A stretch of 64,000 bases of DNA from Bacteroides stercoris ATCC 43183. GTDB taxonomy: Bacteria; Bacteroidota; Bacteroidia; Bacteroidales; Bacteroidaceae. The first letter of the stretch is position 1; every line of letters begins with the position of its first letter. The notes beneath the pieces were generated by a model. The model saw only the letters and a list, made by a program, of their open reading frames with translations. It was not told the origin of the DNA and made no database searches. Below are positions 33,241 through 42,728 of this stretch, piece by piece. The stretch spans positions 3,658,001-3,722,000 of the forward strand of contig NZ_CP102262.1 of assembly GCF_025147325.1 (NCBI RefSeq), read 5' to 3'. Made by a program: the position numbers and the translations under genes.

Positions 33241-33698
33241 GCGGCCTCCGTATTATTGTCTTCCTCCTCCGCATCCTTTCCATTGAAATCATATGTCAGC
33301 TGTTGCAAGTTTCCCCAATTGTCTTCAAAATAGAGGTCTATGGTCTGTGATTCCTTGCCGCTATGCGAGGTATAGTAAAGACGGAATTTCCATTCGTTCA
33401 GCAAATAACGGTCATTGGGTTTCAGTACCGTTCCGTCCTCCATCTTCAGACTGCCCTTTCCGTCGGGCTGGAAATACCTCAGCGTATAGACAGTTCCGGA
33501 AAAGTTTCCTTCCGGCTTGATTTCCAGACGGATTTCCACCGTCTCACCGTTTACGATTTCGTCCGCCACCGGCATGGACTCCACCGTGAACGGGTATTCT
33601 TGTCTGATATCCAGCTCATTGTCACAGGCGACAAGGGCAAGAAAGGAAAATACCATGCAACAGACTGTCATCATAAAATCAAGGATTCTTCTTTTCAT
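33237..33698 (-). CDS. traQ: Conjugative transposon protein TraQ (DUF3872)
   Basis: 153 residues with a lipoprotein-type signal (MTVCCMVFSFLALVAC). IRQEYPFTVESMPVADEI and the C-terminal LYFEDNWGNLQQLTYDFN are typical of DUF3872/TraQ. The role in the CTnDOT mating apparatus is not defined. It lies directly after traO; a traP primase gene, which separates traO and traQ in CTnDOT, is missing here. Confidence 0.85.
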   Translation of the reverse strand: MKRRILDFMMTVCCMVFSFLALVACDNELDIRQEYPFTVESMPVADEIVNGETVEIRLEIKPEGNFSGTVYTLRYFQPDGKGSLKMEDGTVLKPNDRYLLNEWKFRLYYTSHSGKESQTIDLYFEDNWGNLQQLTYDFNGKDAEEEDNNTEAA

Positions 33699-33719
33699 GG
33701 GTATATGTTCTTTTTAAGG

Positions 33720-34307
33720 TTAGAAAATGTATTTGACTCCGGCTCCATACTGGAAATGGCAGCGGCCGGAAGCGCCGCCCCATACAAAACGTTCACGCAG
33801 ACATAGCAGCAGGGCTATGCTGTCCGACAGGTATCCTTCCGCCTCCAGCGTTACCGCACCCCCATAGATGAAGGACTCATACTTGCGCAAGGAAGCTCCG
33901 TCATCCAACAGGCGGTTTCCGTTGTTCACGGCCTCGTAGCCCAGCAAGGCGGAAGCGCCGAGGTTCAGAAAGAAAGACTTGCCGGATGTGGAAAGGATTG
34001 TATGATAATAACCGCCTTCCCCTGTATATTGCGACAGTGGGACATATGTGTTCCGGTAAGGGTTATTACGTTGTAGCATCTCACAGCCAAACACCCACTG
34101 GTTCCCTTTCTTTGTGTAAGTGGCAACAGCCAGCGAAAAGGCGTAGCCCGCATCATGGCGGTCTGCCCGGCTGTAAAAGCCGTCGGCCATTTCAGCGGTA
34201 AAGCGGACGGATTTCATCCCCGGCAGCCGGCGCTGGGCTTCCGCCTGCCCCGTAAAGAGGGCAAGCAGGAGGATAATGAAAATGAAGTTTCTTTTCATGG
34301 CACTCAT
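33720..34307 (-). CDS. traO: Conjugative transposon protein TraO
   Basis: 195 residues; start at 34307 (MSAMKRNF) or 34298 (MKRNF). Sec signal FIFIILLLALFTGQAEAQ, then LPGMKSVRFTAEMADGFYSR and alternating beta-strands ending GAGVKYIF, consistent with the TraO outer-membrane beta-barrel family. It overlaps the traN stop codon, so it is translationally coupled to traN. Confidence 0.85.
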   Translation of the reverse strand: MSAMKRNFIFIILLLALFTGQAEAQRRLPGMKSVRFTAEMADGFYSRADRHDAGYAFSLAVATYTKKGNQWVFGCEMLQRNNPYRNTYVPLSQYTGEGGYYHTILSTSGKSFFLNLGASALLGYEAVNNGNRLLDDGASLRKYESFIYGGAVTLEAEGYLSDSIALLLCLRERFVWGGASGRCHFQYGAGVKYIF

Positions 34308-35218
34308 CTTACTTTCAGTTCATTGACAGTCCCGGCACGTACAAGGTCTTCGTTCTCCACCTCAAACGACTGATGGCGGCCACCCTGTTTCTCGTACATC
34401 TCCACGACCAGCTTCTTGCCGTCGGGGATGGTGAACTTGGGCAGGGCGAACACCGTCCGCTCGTTCTTCTTCCCGTCCACACGGGTCACATAGTTGAAGG
34501 CACGCAGCGGATAGATGACCTGCTCCTGCATGGCGGTACGCTTCACGATTTTCTTGTCTACAATCTTGAAAGTTACGAAGTCCACATCGAAAGGCACGTG
34601 CGTGGCGTTCTTCACCTCGGTATGGAAATAGAGCAGCTCGCCGTGTGCGTAAAGCCCCTTGAGCAGGTATTGAACCCCGAACCGCTTGCTGCCGATGTGC
34701 TTGACCTTGCGTTTGTCCTGCCCATACACGGATTTCATGATCAGCCGTACCAGACGGGGCGACTCCCCGGCGAGTTCCTGCAAGTAGATTTCCATCGCAT
34801 TGTTCGGACGGTTAACCGACTCCCCGTCATGGATGAAGTCGCACATCTCCACGTTCAGCAGCAACGGCTCGTCGGCATACTTGACGTTGAATGTGTAAAA
34901 GTTGCCGTCCTCGGTTATCACGCTCATATTGGTTTCACTGCGGAAATGTTTCCGGGTCGCCTTCACACGGATGACGTTTTCCGCACCGTCCGCCTTGCCC
35001 GCTATCAGGTTGGGGGAACCCAAATCCACGTATCTTACGGGAGAGGGGAAAATTATATGTACGGTCTTGTCATACGTGATTTCCAGACCATGCGGGGGAA
35101 TCATTTGGCTGAAGCCGATCTTGCGGCTCAATCCCTCGTAATAATCCCCGCTGCCTTGCTGCGCGTATGCAGCCACTGCGCCCATAATCAGGGCAAAAAT
35201 CATCAGAATCTTCTTCAT
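34304..35218 (-). CDS. traN: Conjugative transposon protein TraN
   Basis: 304 residues with a Sec signal (MKKILMIFALIMGAVAAYAQ). IGFSQMIPPHGLEITYDKTV, VRYVDLGSPNLIAGKADGAE and EIYLQELAGESPRLVRLIM are family hallmarks. TraN is a VirB9-like component of the outer-membrane core of the Bacteroides conjugation machine (family inference). It lies 49 bp after traM. Confidence 0.85.
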   Translation of the reverse strand: MKKILMIFALIMGAVAAYAQQGSGDYYEGLSRKIGFSQMIPPHGLEITYDKTVHIIFPSPVRYVDLGSPNLIAGKADGAENVIRVKATRKHFRSETNMSVITEDGNFYTFNVKYADEPLLLNVEMCDFIHDGESVNRPNNAMEIYLQELAGESPRLVRLIMKSVYGQDKRKVKHIGSKRFGVQYLLKGLYAHGELLYFHTEVKNATHVPFDVDFVTFKIVDKKIVKRTAMQEQVIYPLRAFNYVTRVDGKKNERTVFALPKFTIPDGKKLVVEMYEKQGGRHQSFEVENEDLVRAGTVNELKVR

Positions 35219-35267
35219 GTGCGTTCTTGATTGGTTGGTGAATAAATGGTTGGTTTCTTTTCTCTTT

Positions 35268-36575
35268 TCATTTTTCGGGAGAGTGCAGCAACAGCCGGTG
35301 TCCGGCTTTCAGGGTGATTTTCACCGCACGCATTTTCTTTTCCACATATTGCGACACGCCCTGTATTACCCCCTTGCCCACGTCCGAGGCAATCTGCGCC
35401 CCGGCATCCGTCGAGATGTTGATGCTGCTCCCCATTGAGGTGCCCATACCCGCGGCTATCTCACGCGCCGCATCATACTCCATCGAGTTCGGCACGAGGA
35501 TTCCCCGCTGTCCGTCGGCATCATATACCTCCAGTTCCACCGGAAACAGCGTGCCCTTGTATTCCACCGTCTCTACAAGGATGTCCATCCGCTCCCCCTG
35601 GATGCGTGTACCGCCGGTCAATACCGTCCCTTGGGGAATGAGCCGGTCGTCCACCGCCATCGGCTCCAGCAACCGGATGCGCAACACCTGCCCGTCCGAT
35701 ACGGTCTGCGTACCGTGTACACAGGCGGCGATGGTATTCCTGCCGGAAGGGAGTGTCCTGCCTATAGGGGTGTGGAAACCGGTATTCCTCTCTCCCGCAA
35801 ATTCGGCGATGAAATCCTCATTGTCCATAGGTTGTGCAAGCGATGACACCACCTGATTCCGTACCTGTTTCACCGGGCGGACGGCTGTCCTGTCTTTCCG
35901 GTCGCTCCGGCCATTCACGGCAGCCGGGGCATCCGGCTGCTTCCCGTTGTACCGGGCGGCCAGCTCGTAAGACTTTTCCAGCAGTGCCATCTTTTCTTCC
36001 AGGGTCTGTCCTTCCGGCTGTCCTTCCGCCGGTCTCTTTTCTTTTTCCAGTTCCTCTATACGACGGAGCAGATCGGCATTTTGTTGGTTTTCATTCCGGG
36101 TATATACAGCACCCAGCGAACGGTTCATATTCCGGTAGGCTTCCGCAGAGGAATGGACAAAGCCGGGGGATTTCCCCGTTTCCGGTTCCGGCGGAAGTTC
36201 CGTGTTGGCTTTTCCTGCGGTAAGGCCGGCAGTATCCTGACTGTCCTTGTTGAGCAGCTCGGACATCTCCTGGAAGGTTCCCCTGCGCCATTTTTCCTTT
36301 TTAGCCAGTGCTTCCTGCTCGTAGGCGCTTACCTTGTCGCCCTCCATTTCCGAATCTTTCGGCGAGGGCATCTCCACGTTGAATCCCTTGCCCTTTTCCT
36401 TTTCCGCCTTGTCCTTTTCCGACGGGCTGAATACCAGCAGGAGGAATCCGGCGCACAGCAGGCAGAAGAACGGATAGACAATATACCTCGCGCGTCGGCG
36501 CTTCTCTTCGGGAGTCAGCGGCTTGTCACTCGACAGCCCCAGCCGTTCCCTGATTTTCTGAAAGTCCATTTTCAT
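35268..36575 (-). CDS. traM: Conjugative transposon protein TraM (VirB10-like)
   Basis: 435 residues. A single membrane helix (YIVYPFFCLLCAGFLLLVF, residues ~31-49) precedes a charged periplasmic linker with coiled-coil sequence (LLRRIEELEKEKRPAEG) and a C-terminal domain with QVLRIRLLEPMAVDDRLIPQ and GTVLTGGTRIQGERMDILV, the VirB10/TrbI-type beta-barrel. It would bridge the inner and outer membranes. Its start overlaps traL by 50 bp. Confidence 0.88.
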   Translation of the reverse strand: MKMDFQKIRERLGLSSDKPLTPEEKRRRARYIVYPFFCLLCAGFLLLVFSPSEKDKAEKEKGKGFNVEMPSPKDSEMEGDKVSAYEQEALAKKEKWRRGTFQEMSELLNKDSQDTAGLTAGKANTELPPEPETGKSPGFVHSSAEAYRNMNRSLGAVYTRNENQQNADLLRRIEELEKEKRPAEGQPEGQTLEEKMALLEKSYELAARYNGKQPDAPAAVNGRSDRKDRTAVRPVKQVRNQVVSSLAQPMDNEDFIAEFAGERNTGFHTPIGRTLPSGRNTIAACVHGTQTVSDGQVLRIRLLEPMAVDDRLIPQGTVLTGGTRIQGERMDILVETVEYKGTLFPVELEVYDADGQRGILVPNSMEYDAAREIAAGMGTSMGSSINISTDAGAQIASDVGKGVIQGVSQYVEKKMRAVKITLKAGHRLLLHSPEK

Positions 36576-36825
36576 GTTTCTGGATGTTTGAATGAATGGT
36601 TGTTGTTTCCGGCCGTAACATGACGGGCCGGATATGCCCGGTTTTCATGTCGCCCTTCCGTTCCCCCAAACGGGACACGGAAGAGACAACCGAGTACAGA
36701 CAGGCTGCCGTGAACAGAAGCGAGACGACACTTGTCAAGACAATGCGCTGCTTCCCGGTCAGCCGGCGGCAGAACAGCCGGATACGGCTGTCCGCACGTT
36801 TTAAGACGGCAGGTTTCCCTCTCAT
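36526..36825 (-). CDS. traL: Conjugative transposon protein TraL (DUF3989)
   Basis: 99 residues, with basic N-terminus (RIRLFCRRLTGKQRIVL) and one transmembrane helix (TSVVSLLFTAACLYSVVSSV), as in TraL/DUF3989. It overlaps the traK stop by 4 bp and extends into traM. Role in the mating channel is assumed from operon position. Confidence 0.82.
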   Translation of the reverse strand: MRGKPAVLKRADSRIRLFCRRLTGKQRIVLTSVVSLLFTAACLYSVVSSVSRLGERKGDMKTGHIRPVMLRPETTTIHSNIQKHENGLSENQGTAGAVE

Positions 36826-37445
36826 CGTTCCACACTCCTTATATCCCTGTTCTCCAGTATGGTGAACTGCTCGATGATGAACCCGTTGGGATTGTCGTCC
36901 GAACGCCCCGTATTCTGGAGCGAACAGGAGGTGACAAGGCTTCGCTCGGTCACGTTGCTCTCACGGATGATCAGCTGCCGGGCGTATGTACGCGCCTTGT
37001 AGGGATAGGCGGCAAAGTCGCACACCACGCTGTCCACGTGTACCACCTGGTTGATGTTGCCCGAAATCAGCCGGTTGTAATATCCCTTTTCGGCAAAGTC
37101 CACATAGTAGTGATAGGCGCTCTTGTCCGCCAGCTGCAGGGCACGGCCTATATTGTGTTCGATCGCGTCCTTCTGCGGGGAGAGCGAGAAGAACAGCTCG
37201 TGAAAACGCCGGACGTGTTCCCGCGCCTCGGCGGGGCGGTTCTGTGAAAGATCCTGCGAGAGGGCGAGCATCAGCGACTTGCCCTTATCCAGCACATAGA
37301 TCTTTTCCCGTTGCTTCTCGGCGAAACGGTACGAGCTCCACAACGCATAGCCGGTAATGAGCGCACAGCAGCCGGTAAAGACAGCCAGCATCAACCGGAT
37401 ACGCCTGAAGCTGCTCTCAATGTTGGTCAATGACTTGAATTCCAT
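36822..37445 (-). CDS. traK: Conjugative transposon protein TraK (VirB8-like)
   Basis: 207 residues. MEFKSLTNIESSFRRIR leads into a membrane helix (LMLAVFTGCCALITGYALW) and a periplasmic domain with VLDKGKSLMLALSQDLSQNR, FFSLSPQKDAIEHNIG and the tail NPNGFIIEQFTILENRDI. This is the standard TraK pattern, VirB8-like in topology. It is separated from traJ by 122 bp without an evident gene. Confidence 0.87.
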   Translation of the reverse strand: MEFKSLTNIESSFRRIRLMLAVFTGCCALITGYALWSSYRFAEKQREKIYVLDKGKSLMLALSQDLSQNRPAEAREHVRRFHELFFSLSPQKDAIEHNIGRALQLADKSAYHYYVDFAEKGYYNRLISGNINQVVHVDSVVCDFAAYPYKARTYARQLIIRESNVTERSLVTSCSLQNTGRSDDNPNGFIIEQFTILENRDIRSVER

Positions 37446-37567
37446 TTAGCGAATGATTGGTTTGAATGAATAAATAAATGTTCCGGTATGACCGGGCGGC
37501 TCCTTCCGACAAGTCGCCAACCCGGTAATCCAAGTTGCCGACTCACGGAAACGGGTTGCCATAGAGC

Positions 37568-38581
37568 CTATTTGCCCCGCAGCCTTCCCCCGATATTCCC
37601 CAGTACGGCACCGCCCGTCCCGGCAGCGAAACCGCCCGCTTTCGTGGCCGTGCGGTTCAGGTTACGGCTGAAGTTTCCGGCTCCGCCCGCCTGTACGATC
37701 CAGCCCGCCACCGTCGGGACGGTGAAGTACCCGATAATCCCTATCAGCATGAATATGATATAGACGCTATTTGAGTTGTCTATCGAGTAGTCGGGGTTGT
37801 TCTGTAATTCCAGAATGTCATTTTGGAGCATCAGCACCTGGAGCTTGGCGAGCAGGGTGCTGAACAGGTCGCTGACCGGAAGCCAAAGGTAGACGGATAT
37901 GTACCTCGTGAACCACTGCCCGAGCGTGGACTGGAAACCGTCCCATACGCTGAAGGCGAACGCCACCGGTCCCAGTATGGAGAGCACGACAAGGAAAAAG
38001 GTCCTCACGGTGTCTATCAGCAGCGATGCCGCCGCGAATATCAGTTCCAGCAGGCTGCGGAAGGCGTCACGGATTTTCTTCTCCAGATTGTACATCCCCA
38101 CCTCCACGTACATGCCCAGGCGGGAGGCGGTATCTATGGTTGACCAGCCCAGCTCGTCCAGCTGACGGTCGAATTCCTCGTCGCTCACCAGGTAGGCGGT
38201 TTCGGGATTGCGCAGCATGGCCTCCCTTTCCAGTTCCTCCTTCTGTGCCCTGTACTGTTCCATATCCAGCGTCTGCCCCTCAAGCATCTTGTGCGTACCC
38301 TGTACTATCGGGCTGAGCACGGTGTTCAGCGTGCCGAGCACCAGCGTGGGGAAAAGCAGGATGCAGATGCCGATGGCGAAGGGACGCAGCAGGGGATAGA
38401 CATCTATCGGTTCGGCACGGGCCATCGACTGCCACACGCGGACGGCGACATAGAACAGGGCACCCAGCCCGGCAAGTCCCTTTCCCACGTCCATCATGTC
38501 CTTGCAAAGGGGCTGCATATCGTCATACAGGGTCGCCAGTATGGTATGCAGGTTGGCAAAATCTATCGACAACGGCATCAT
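37568..38581 (-). CDS. traJ: Conjugative transposon protein TraJ (VirB6-like)
   Basis: 337 residues; an ATG one codon later is equally possible. Several membrane helices (GLAGLGALFYVAVRVW, AIGICILLFPTLVLGTLNTV, TFFLVVLSILGPVAFAFSVW, SVYIIFMLIGIIGYFTVPTV) and a Gly-rich tail (GGAVLGNIGGRLRGK) match TraJ, the polytopic inner-membrane channel component. It begins 2-3 bp after the traI stop. Confidence 0.87.
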   Translation of the reverse strand: MMPLSIDFANLHTILATLYDDMQPLCKDMMDVGKGLAGLGALFYVAVRVWQSMARAEPIDVYPLLRPFAIGICILLFPTLVLGTLNTVLSPIVQGTHKMLEGQTLDMEQYRAQKEELEREAMLRNPETAYLVSDEEFDRQLDELGWSTIDTASRLGMYVEVGMYNLEKKIRDAFRSLLELIFAAASLLIDTVRTFFLVVLSILGPVAFAFSVWDGFQSTLGQWFTRYISVYLWLPVSDLFSTLLAKLQVLMLQNDILELQNNPDYSIDNSNSVYIIFMLIGIIGYFTVPTVAGWIVQAGGAGNFSRNLNRTATKAGGFAAGTGGAVLGNIGGRLRGK

Positions 38582-38583
38582 GG

Positions 38584-39213
38584 CTACCAGTATTTGGAGG
38601 TTTCATTCCCGTAAAGCCGCATCACCCGGTCCAGGTCGTTCTTCTTTCTGGCACGGAGATAGCTCACGGCGATGTTCTTGTTCGTGTAATAGCTCACCAG
38701 GTTGCGGTAGCGGCGCATCTCATAGTAGCAGCGGTCCACCACGTCCATGCGGTCCTTGTCGGTCATGGAGAGCGTGCTCACGTTGATGACCTGCCTGAGA
38801 TCCTGCAGCACGCCGTTGCTCTCCTCCAGCAGGCGGGTGTAGCCGAAGGCGATGGCGTCCAGCTCGCGGGGCGAGAAGTTCCCGTCGTTCATCATCTTGC
38901 CGAAGTTCGTTACATAGATGTCGGACACGTCGCCCACCATCAGGATGATGTCGCGCACCTTGCGGGCGTCCTGTATCAGGTCGTTCACCGCCTTTAACTG
39001 GTCGTAATACTTCTTGGCCTGCTCGTAAATCTTCACCGTCTCCGCAAAGCTGTCGGCCGTATTGACCGCCGTTTTCGAGGTATGGGCGATGTTGTCCGAC
39101 ATGTTGATGATGCTTTGGGCAAGGTTGCCGGGATCGGTCACCACCCACTGGGCATTGGCGCCGGTGCCGCACAGGGCGAGTACCGTTCCGATCAGGAGTG
39201 ACTTCGCTTTCAT
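38584..39213 (-). CDS. traI: Conjugative transposon protein TraI (DUF4141)
   Basis: 209 residues with a Sec signal (MKAKSLLIGTVLALCGTGANA). QWVVTDPGNLAQSIINMSDN, DQLKAVNDLIQDARKVRDII and the RNLVSYYTNKNIAVSYLRAR tail are the DUF4141/TraI signature, VirB5-like in being a secreted helical protein encoded between the ATPase and TraJ. The start overlaps the previous stop (ATGA). Confidence 0.86.
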   Translation of the reverse strand: MKAKSLLIGTVLALCGTGANAQWVVTDPGNLAQSIINMSDNIAHTSKTAVNTADSFAETVKIYEQAKKYYDQLKAVNDLIQDARKVRDIILMVGDVSDIYVTNFGKMMNDGNFSPRELDAIAFGYTRLLEESNGVLQDLRQVINVSTLSMTDKDRMDVVDRCYYEMRRYRNLVSYYTNKNIAVSYLRARKKNDLDRVMRLYGNETSKYW

Positions 39214-39566
39214 GGGCGTTCCTCCTTCCGCACATAGTCACCGTTCGGGGAGAAGGTCAGCACGTCGGCGGCCTCGTTGTAGGAGATGTCGATGCGGTGC
39301 CCCGTGTTGATGAACAGGTTCCCGTTCTCCTCAACCAGCAGGTAGGTCTGAGGCCTGAGACGGCGCATCTTTCCGCTACGGGCGAACACCGTCACCTTGT
39401 AGGCTTCCCCTTCCTTATATACCAGCACGTCCGGCTTGCCTTCCACGCTGCTCCACGAGCCGCAGAGCTTGTCACGGTCGGTGCCGCTCTCCGAGCAGCC
39501 TTGCAATACCATGGCGGCCATACCGATCAGGCACACCGCCAGTCTCATAAGGGATTTGTTTCTCAT
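39210..39566 (-). CDS. DUF3876-like lipoprotein at the traH position
   Basis: 118 residues with a lipobox signal (LIGMAAMVLQGC). DRDKLCGSWSSVEGKPDVLV and LLVEENGNLFINTGHRIDIS fit the small beta-rich DUF3876 family. It lies between traG and traI and overlaps both (ATGA), the place held by traH in CTnDOT. I leave the symbol blank because position alone supports it. Confidence 0.7.
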   Translation of the reverse strand: MRNKSLMRLAVCLIGMAAMVLQGCSESGTDRDKLCGSWSSVEGKPDVLVYKEGEAYKVTVFARSGKMRRLRPQTYLLVEENGNLFINTGHRIDISYNEAADVLTFSPNGDYVRKEERP

Positions 39567-42097
39567 TGTTCTCTTTTTGGGGTTGATACTTGTCTTTGTT
39601 CCTCTCGTTTTCTCTCTGCCATCCGGCGGATGGCAAGTTCCAGGTTGCCGTCCAGCTCCTCGGCAAGCCGTTGCACTTCCAGTTTCTCGGACTCTTCCGT
39701 CGTGAACGTGAAATACTCTTCCGCGCTCACTTCCGTAGCATAGACCGTCGAACGGGTGCCGCCAAGCCCTATCCAGACTTCACGGTAAAAACGTCCGGGA
39801 TGGTTCGCCTGGTTGATGGAGAGTATCTGGCTTTTCTCTTTCTCCGTCAGGCCGAGCAGCCGCTGGATATGCTCGAACTTGTTCATGTATTTCCGCTGGT
39901 CCAGAAGGATCTTGCAGTCGGAGTTGTTGATGATGGCCTCCTTCACAATCGGGGAGCTGATGATGTCGTCCACCTCCTGGGTCACCACAACGGCCTCACC
40001 GAAATATTTACGGACGGTCTTGAACAAATATTGGATATAGCCGCTCATGTTGGCGGACATAAGGGCTTTCCAACACTCCTCTATCAATATTACCTTGCGG
40101 ATTCCTTTCAGACGGCGCATCTTGGCGATGAAGGTCTCCATGATGATCAGCGTCACCACAGGCAGCAGCACCTTGTTGCCGCTGATGTTGTCCAGCTCGA
40201 ACACGATGAACCGCCTGTTTGTCAGGTCCAGTTCCCTGTCGGAGTTCAGCAGGAAGTCGTAGTCGCCACCCTTGTAGAAAGGCTCCAGCACGTTCAGGAA
40301 ACCGTCGATGTCGAAATCCTTCTCGCGTACCTTCTTTTCCGCTATCATCCGGCGGTAGTCACCGTCCACGAACTCGTAGAAGCCGTTGAAGTCCGGCCTT
40401 GCCTCCCGATTCCCGGTAATTTTACGGATATAGGCGTTCACCGCTCCCGAGAGCGCCACCTCTTCCGAACGTTTCGGCGCCTCGTCCTCCCGTTTCCACA
40501 AGGTCAGTATCAGAGTCTTGATGCTCTCGCGCTTTTCCACATCGAACTGTCCGGAATCGGTGTAGAACGGGTTGAAGGATATCGGATTGTCCTCCTCATA
40601 CGTGATGTAGATGCCGTCCCCGCCGCGTGTGCGGTCGTGGATCATCCGGCACAACCCCTGATAGCTGTTGCCCGTGTCCACCAGCAGGATATGCGCTCCC
40701 TGCTCGTAATAGTTGCGCACCAGATGGTTGGTGAAAAAGGACTTGCCGCTGCCGCTTGGTCCCAGGATAAATTTGTTGCGGTTGGTGATGATGCCCCGTT
40801 TCATCGGAAGGTCGGAAATGTCCACGTGCACCGGAATGCCGTTCTGCCGGTCCGCCATGCGGATGCCGAACGGACTGGGAGAACTTCTGTAATTGGTCTC
40901 CCCGGCAAAGAGGCAGACCGCCTGCTCCAGGAACGTGTAGAATGACTCTTCGGCAGGAAAGTCGCCCGCATTGCCCGGAATGCCCGCCCAGTAAAGCACC
41001 GGGGTGTCGACGGTGTTGTAACGGGGGGTGCATTCCATCATGGCAAGCTGGCTGCCCGTGTCGTTCCTGATACGGCGGAACTCCTCCGCATCCTCCGCCC
41101 AGGCGATGACATTGCAGTGGCATCTGACGGGAAGCACTCCCTTGGTATGCGCCTCGTCCAGATACATCTCCGTCCATTCCTGGTTCACGGCATTGCTCCG
41201 GCTGTACCGTGACAGAGAGAGCATGTTGCGCGAGTTCTTCTCCATCATCTGCAGGATTTCCTGCGCGTTGTCGATGAACACGTACTGCGAGTAGATGTGG
41301 TTGCAGGAGAGCAGCAGCCCCACGGGTGCGGCGAAGGAAAGGCGGCAGTCGCTCCTGTCGGTGGACATACGCTCGTAGCGCATGTCGGTGGAGAGCTTGC
41401 CCGGCAGGTCTTCCGTATCCGAAAGTGTGTGCAGGCAGAGCCGCTTGTCCCCGATACGCATCCGTCCGGGCTTGAGGCAGATGTCCTGCAGCACGGCGGT
41501 CCCGTCCTCCATCGAGAGGGAGAGGTATTTCTCCACCAGCCCGGGATGTTCCTTCGTGCCGGTAATCTCCTCCGTTTCCAGGCGGCGCAGCCGGATATGG
41601 GCGGAGTCGTTCACGATATGCTCGAACTGCTCCACCGCTTCCAGAAAGCGGGCCGCCATGTCCTTGTCGGTAATCTCCCTGGGCAGCAGGAATCCCCGGC
41701 AGAGGGTGCTGAAGTCACTTTGCCGGCGGTTGCGCTCACGGGTGGTCTTTGTCAGATACAGGTAACAGCGGTGGTTCAGGTACGGCCTCTCGTTGAAGTG
41801 CCGCTCATAGCTGCGCGAGAGGAAGCTCTGTTCCTCCCCGCCGTTTTGGGGACGGTAGCTCTCCTTCGTGAACCAGTCCTGCTTGCAGACGATGCTGTGC
41901 TCGGGCAGTACCCTGGCGGCCTTTATCCAGGTGGAGTGCATGGCCTCATACTCTTCCGCCGTCACCGTGTACAGCTCGGGAAGCTCCACCTCGAAGGCCA
42001 CGGTCAGGTCGGCGTCCTTGCTCACGATGCAGCCGTTCTCCACCGAGAGCAGGGGGAACTTGCGTTCCAGCGTTTCCGCTTTCAATACATTTCTCAT
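39563..42097 (-). CDS. traG: Conjugation ATPase TraG (VirB4-like)
   Basis: 844 residues from the ATG at 42097 (MRNVLKAETLERKFPLL), which overlaps the traF stop; the longer upstream frame only reads through traF. Walker A GPSGSGKSFFTNHLV lies near residue 445 and Walker B VILIEECWKAL near 670, with the VirB4-type EVDDIISSPIVKEAIINNSD block after it. It powers assembly of the mating channel at the inner membrane. It is the largest tra gene and well conserved in Bacteroides elements. Confidence 0.93.
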   Translation of the reverse strand: MRNVLKAETLERKFPLLSVENGCIVSKDADLTVAFEVELPELYTVTAEEYEAMHSTWIKAARVLPEHSIVCKQDWFTKESYRPQNGGEEQSFLSRSYERHFNERPYLNHRCYLYLTKTTRERNRRQSDFSTLCRGFLLPREITDKDMAARFLEAVEQFEHIVNDSAHIRLRRLETEEITGTKEHPGLVEKYLSLSMEDGTAVLQDICLKPGRMRIGDKRLCLHTLSDTEDLPGKLSTDMRYERMSTDRSDCRLSFAAPVGLLLSCNHIYSQYVFIDNAQEILQMMEKNSRNMLSLSRYSRSNAVNQEWTEMYLDEAHTKGVLPVRCHCNVIAWAEDAEEFRRIRNDTGSQLAMMECTPRYNTVDTPVLYWAGIPGNAGDFPAEESFYTFLEQAVCLFAGETNYRSSPSPFGIRMADRQNGIPVHVDISDLPMKRGIITNRNKFILGPSGSGKSFFTNHLVRNYYEQGAHILLVDTGNSYQGLCRMIHDRTRGGDGIYITYEEDNPISFNPFYTDSGQFDVEKRESIKTLILTLWKREDEAPKRSEEVALSGAVNAYIRKITGNREARPDFNGFYEFVDGDYRRMIAEKKVREKDFDIDGFLNVLEPFYKGGDYDFLLNSDRELDLTNRRFIVFELDNISGNKVLLPVVTLIIMETFIAKMRRLKGIRKVILIEECWKALMSANMSGYIQYLFKTVRKYFGEAVVVTQEVDDIISSPIVKEAIINNSDCKILLDQRKYMNKFEHIQRLLGLTEKEKSQILSINQANHPGRFYREVWIGLGGTRSTVYATEVSAEEYFTFTTEESEKLEVQRLAEELDGNLELAIRRMAERKREEQRQVSTPKREQ

Positions 42098-42420
42098 GAT
42101 TGTCGTTTTTTTCTTTTTGCAAATAATCTGAAAACTCTCTTGCGGTGGATCAGGTAGCGCGGATGGCGTTTCTCCGCCAGCAGCTTCATAAGACCGTGTT
42201 CGCCGTAGCGGGCGTTCAGCCGGAACACCGCCCATGCCAGCAGACCGCCGGATACGGTCCCGAAAGGGATGCATATCCATTGGTCCACGCCTGCCAGGTA
42301 AAGGATGACTACCGCCAGGAGCACCGTCACCAGACCGCCCGCGAAGACGAACAGGTATTGTGACTTGAGCCCCTTGAACTCGACGGGATTGCCCGCCCCC
42401 TTGTTTACAGAATACTCCAT
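42094..42420 (-). CDS. traF: Conjugative transposon protein TraF (DUF4133)
   Basis: 108 residues. MEYSVNKGAGNPVEFKGLKS is the invariant start of TraF, followed by two membrane helices (YLFVFAGGLVTVLLAVVILY; FGTVSGGLLAWAVF) and a basic tail (KRVFRLFAKRKKRQS), VirB3-like in layout. It begins 5 bp after traE and overlaps traG. Confidence 0.88.
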   Translation of the reverse strand: MEYSVNKGAGNPVEFKGLKSQYLFVFAGGLVTVLLAVVILYLAGVDQWICIPFGTVSGGLLAWAVFRLNARYGEHGLMKLLAEKRHPRYLIHRKRVFRLFAKRKKRQS

Positions 42421-42425
42421 ACCGC

Positions 42426-42728
42426 TTAGAGGAAGAAGGAACGCAGGATGGTGGCGGCTACAATCAGAAAGATGCAGGCAAAGAACCAGCTGGCGGCGGT
42501 TTTCGAGGTGTCGGGATCACCGCTGGAGAACTTGCCGTAGGTCTTGATGCCGCCCACCAGGCCGAGCACCGCACCGATGGCATAGCACAGTTTGGTGGCG
42601 GGATCGAAATACGAGGTCATGAGGCTGGTCGCCTCGTTGATACCGGCAAGGCCCTGGCCTTGGCCCTGCGCGAAAGCACCGGCGGCAATCGCCGCGCACA
42701 TCACTGAAAAAAGGATTCTTCTCTTCAT
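42426..42728 (-). CDS. traE: Conjugative transposon protein TraE (DUF4134)
   Basis: 100 residues from the ATG at 42728; the longer frame upstream runs through the 10-bp repeats and lacks a signal. Sec signal MKRRILFSVMCAAIAAGAFA, then GINEATSLMTSYFDPATKLC and two membrane helices (IGAVLGLVGGIKTY; ASWFFACIFLIVAATILRSF), the VirB2 pilin-like layout of DUF4134. It is now the first gene of the split leftward tra block, since the SIR2-like/AbiH pair separates it from traA-type genes. Confidence 0.87.
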   Translation of the reverse strand: MKRRILFSVMCAAIAAGAFAQGQGQGLAGINEATSLMTSYFDPATKLCYAIGAVLGLVGGIKTYGKFSSGDPDTSKTAASWFFACIFLIVAATILRSFFL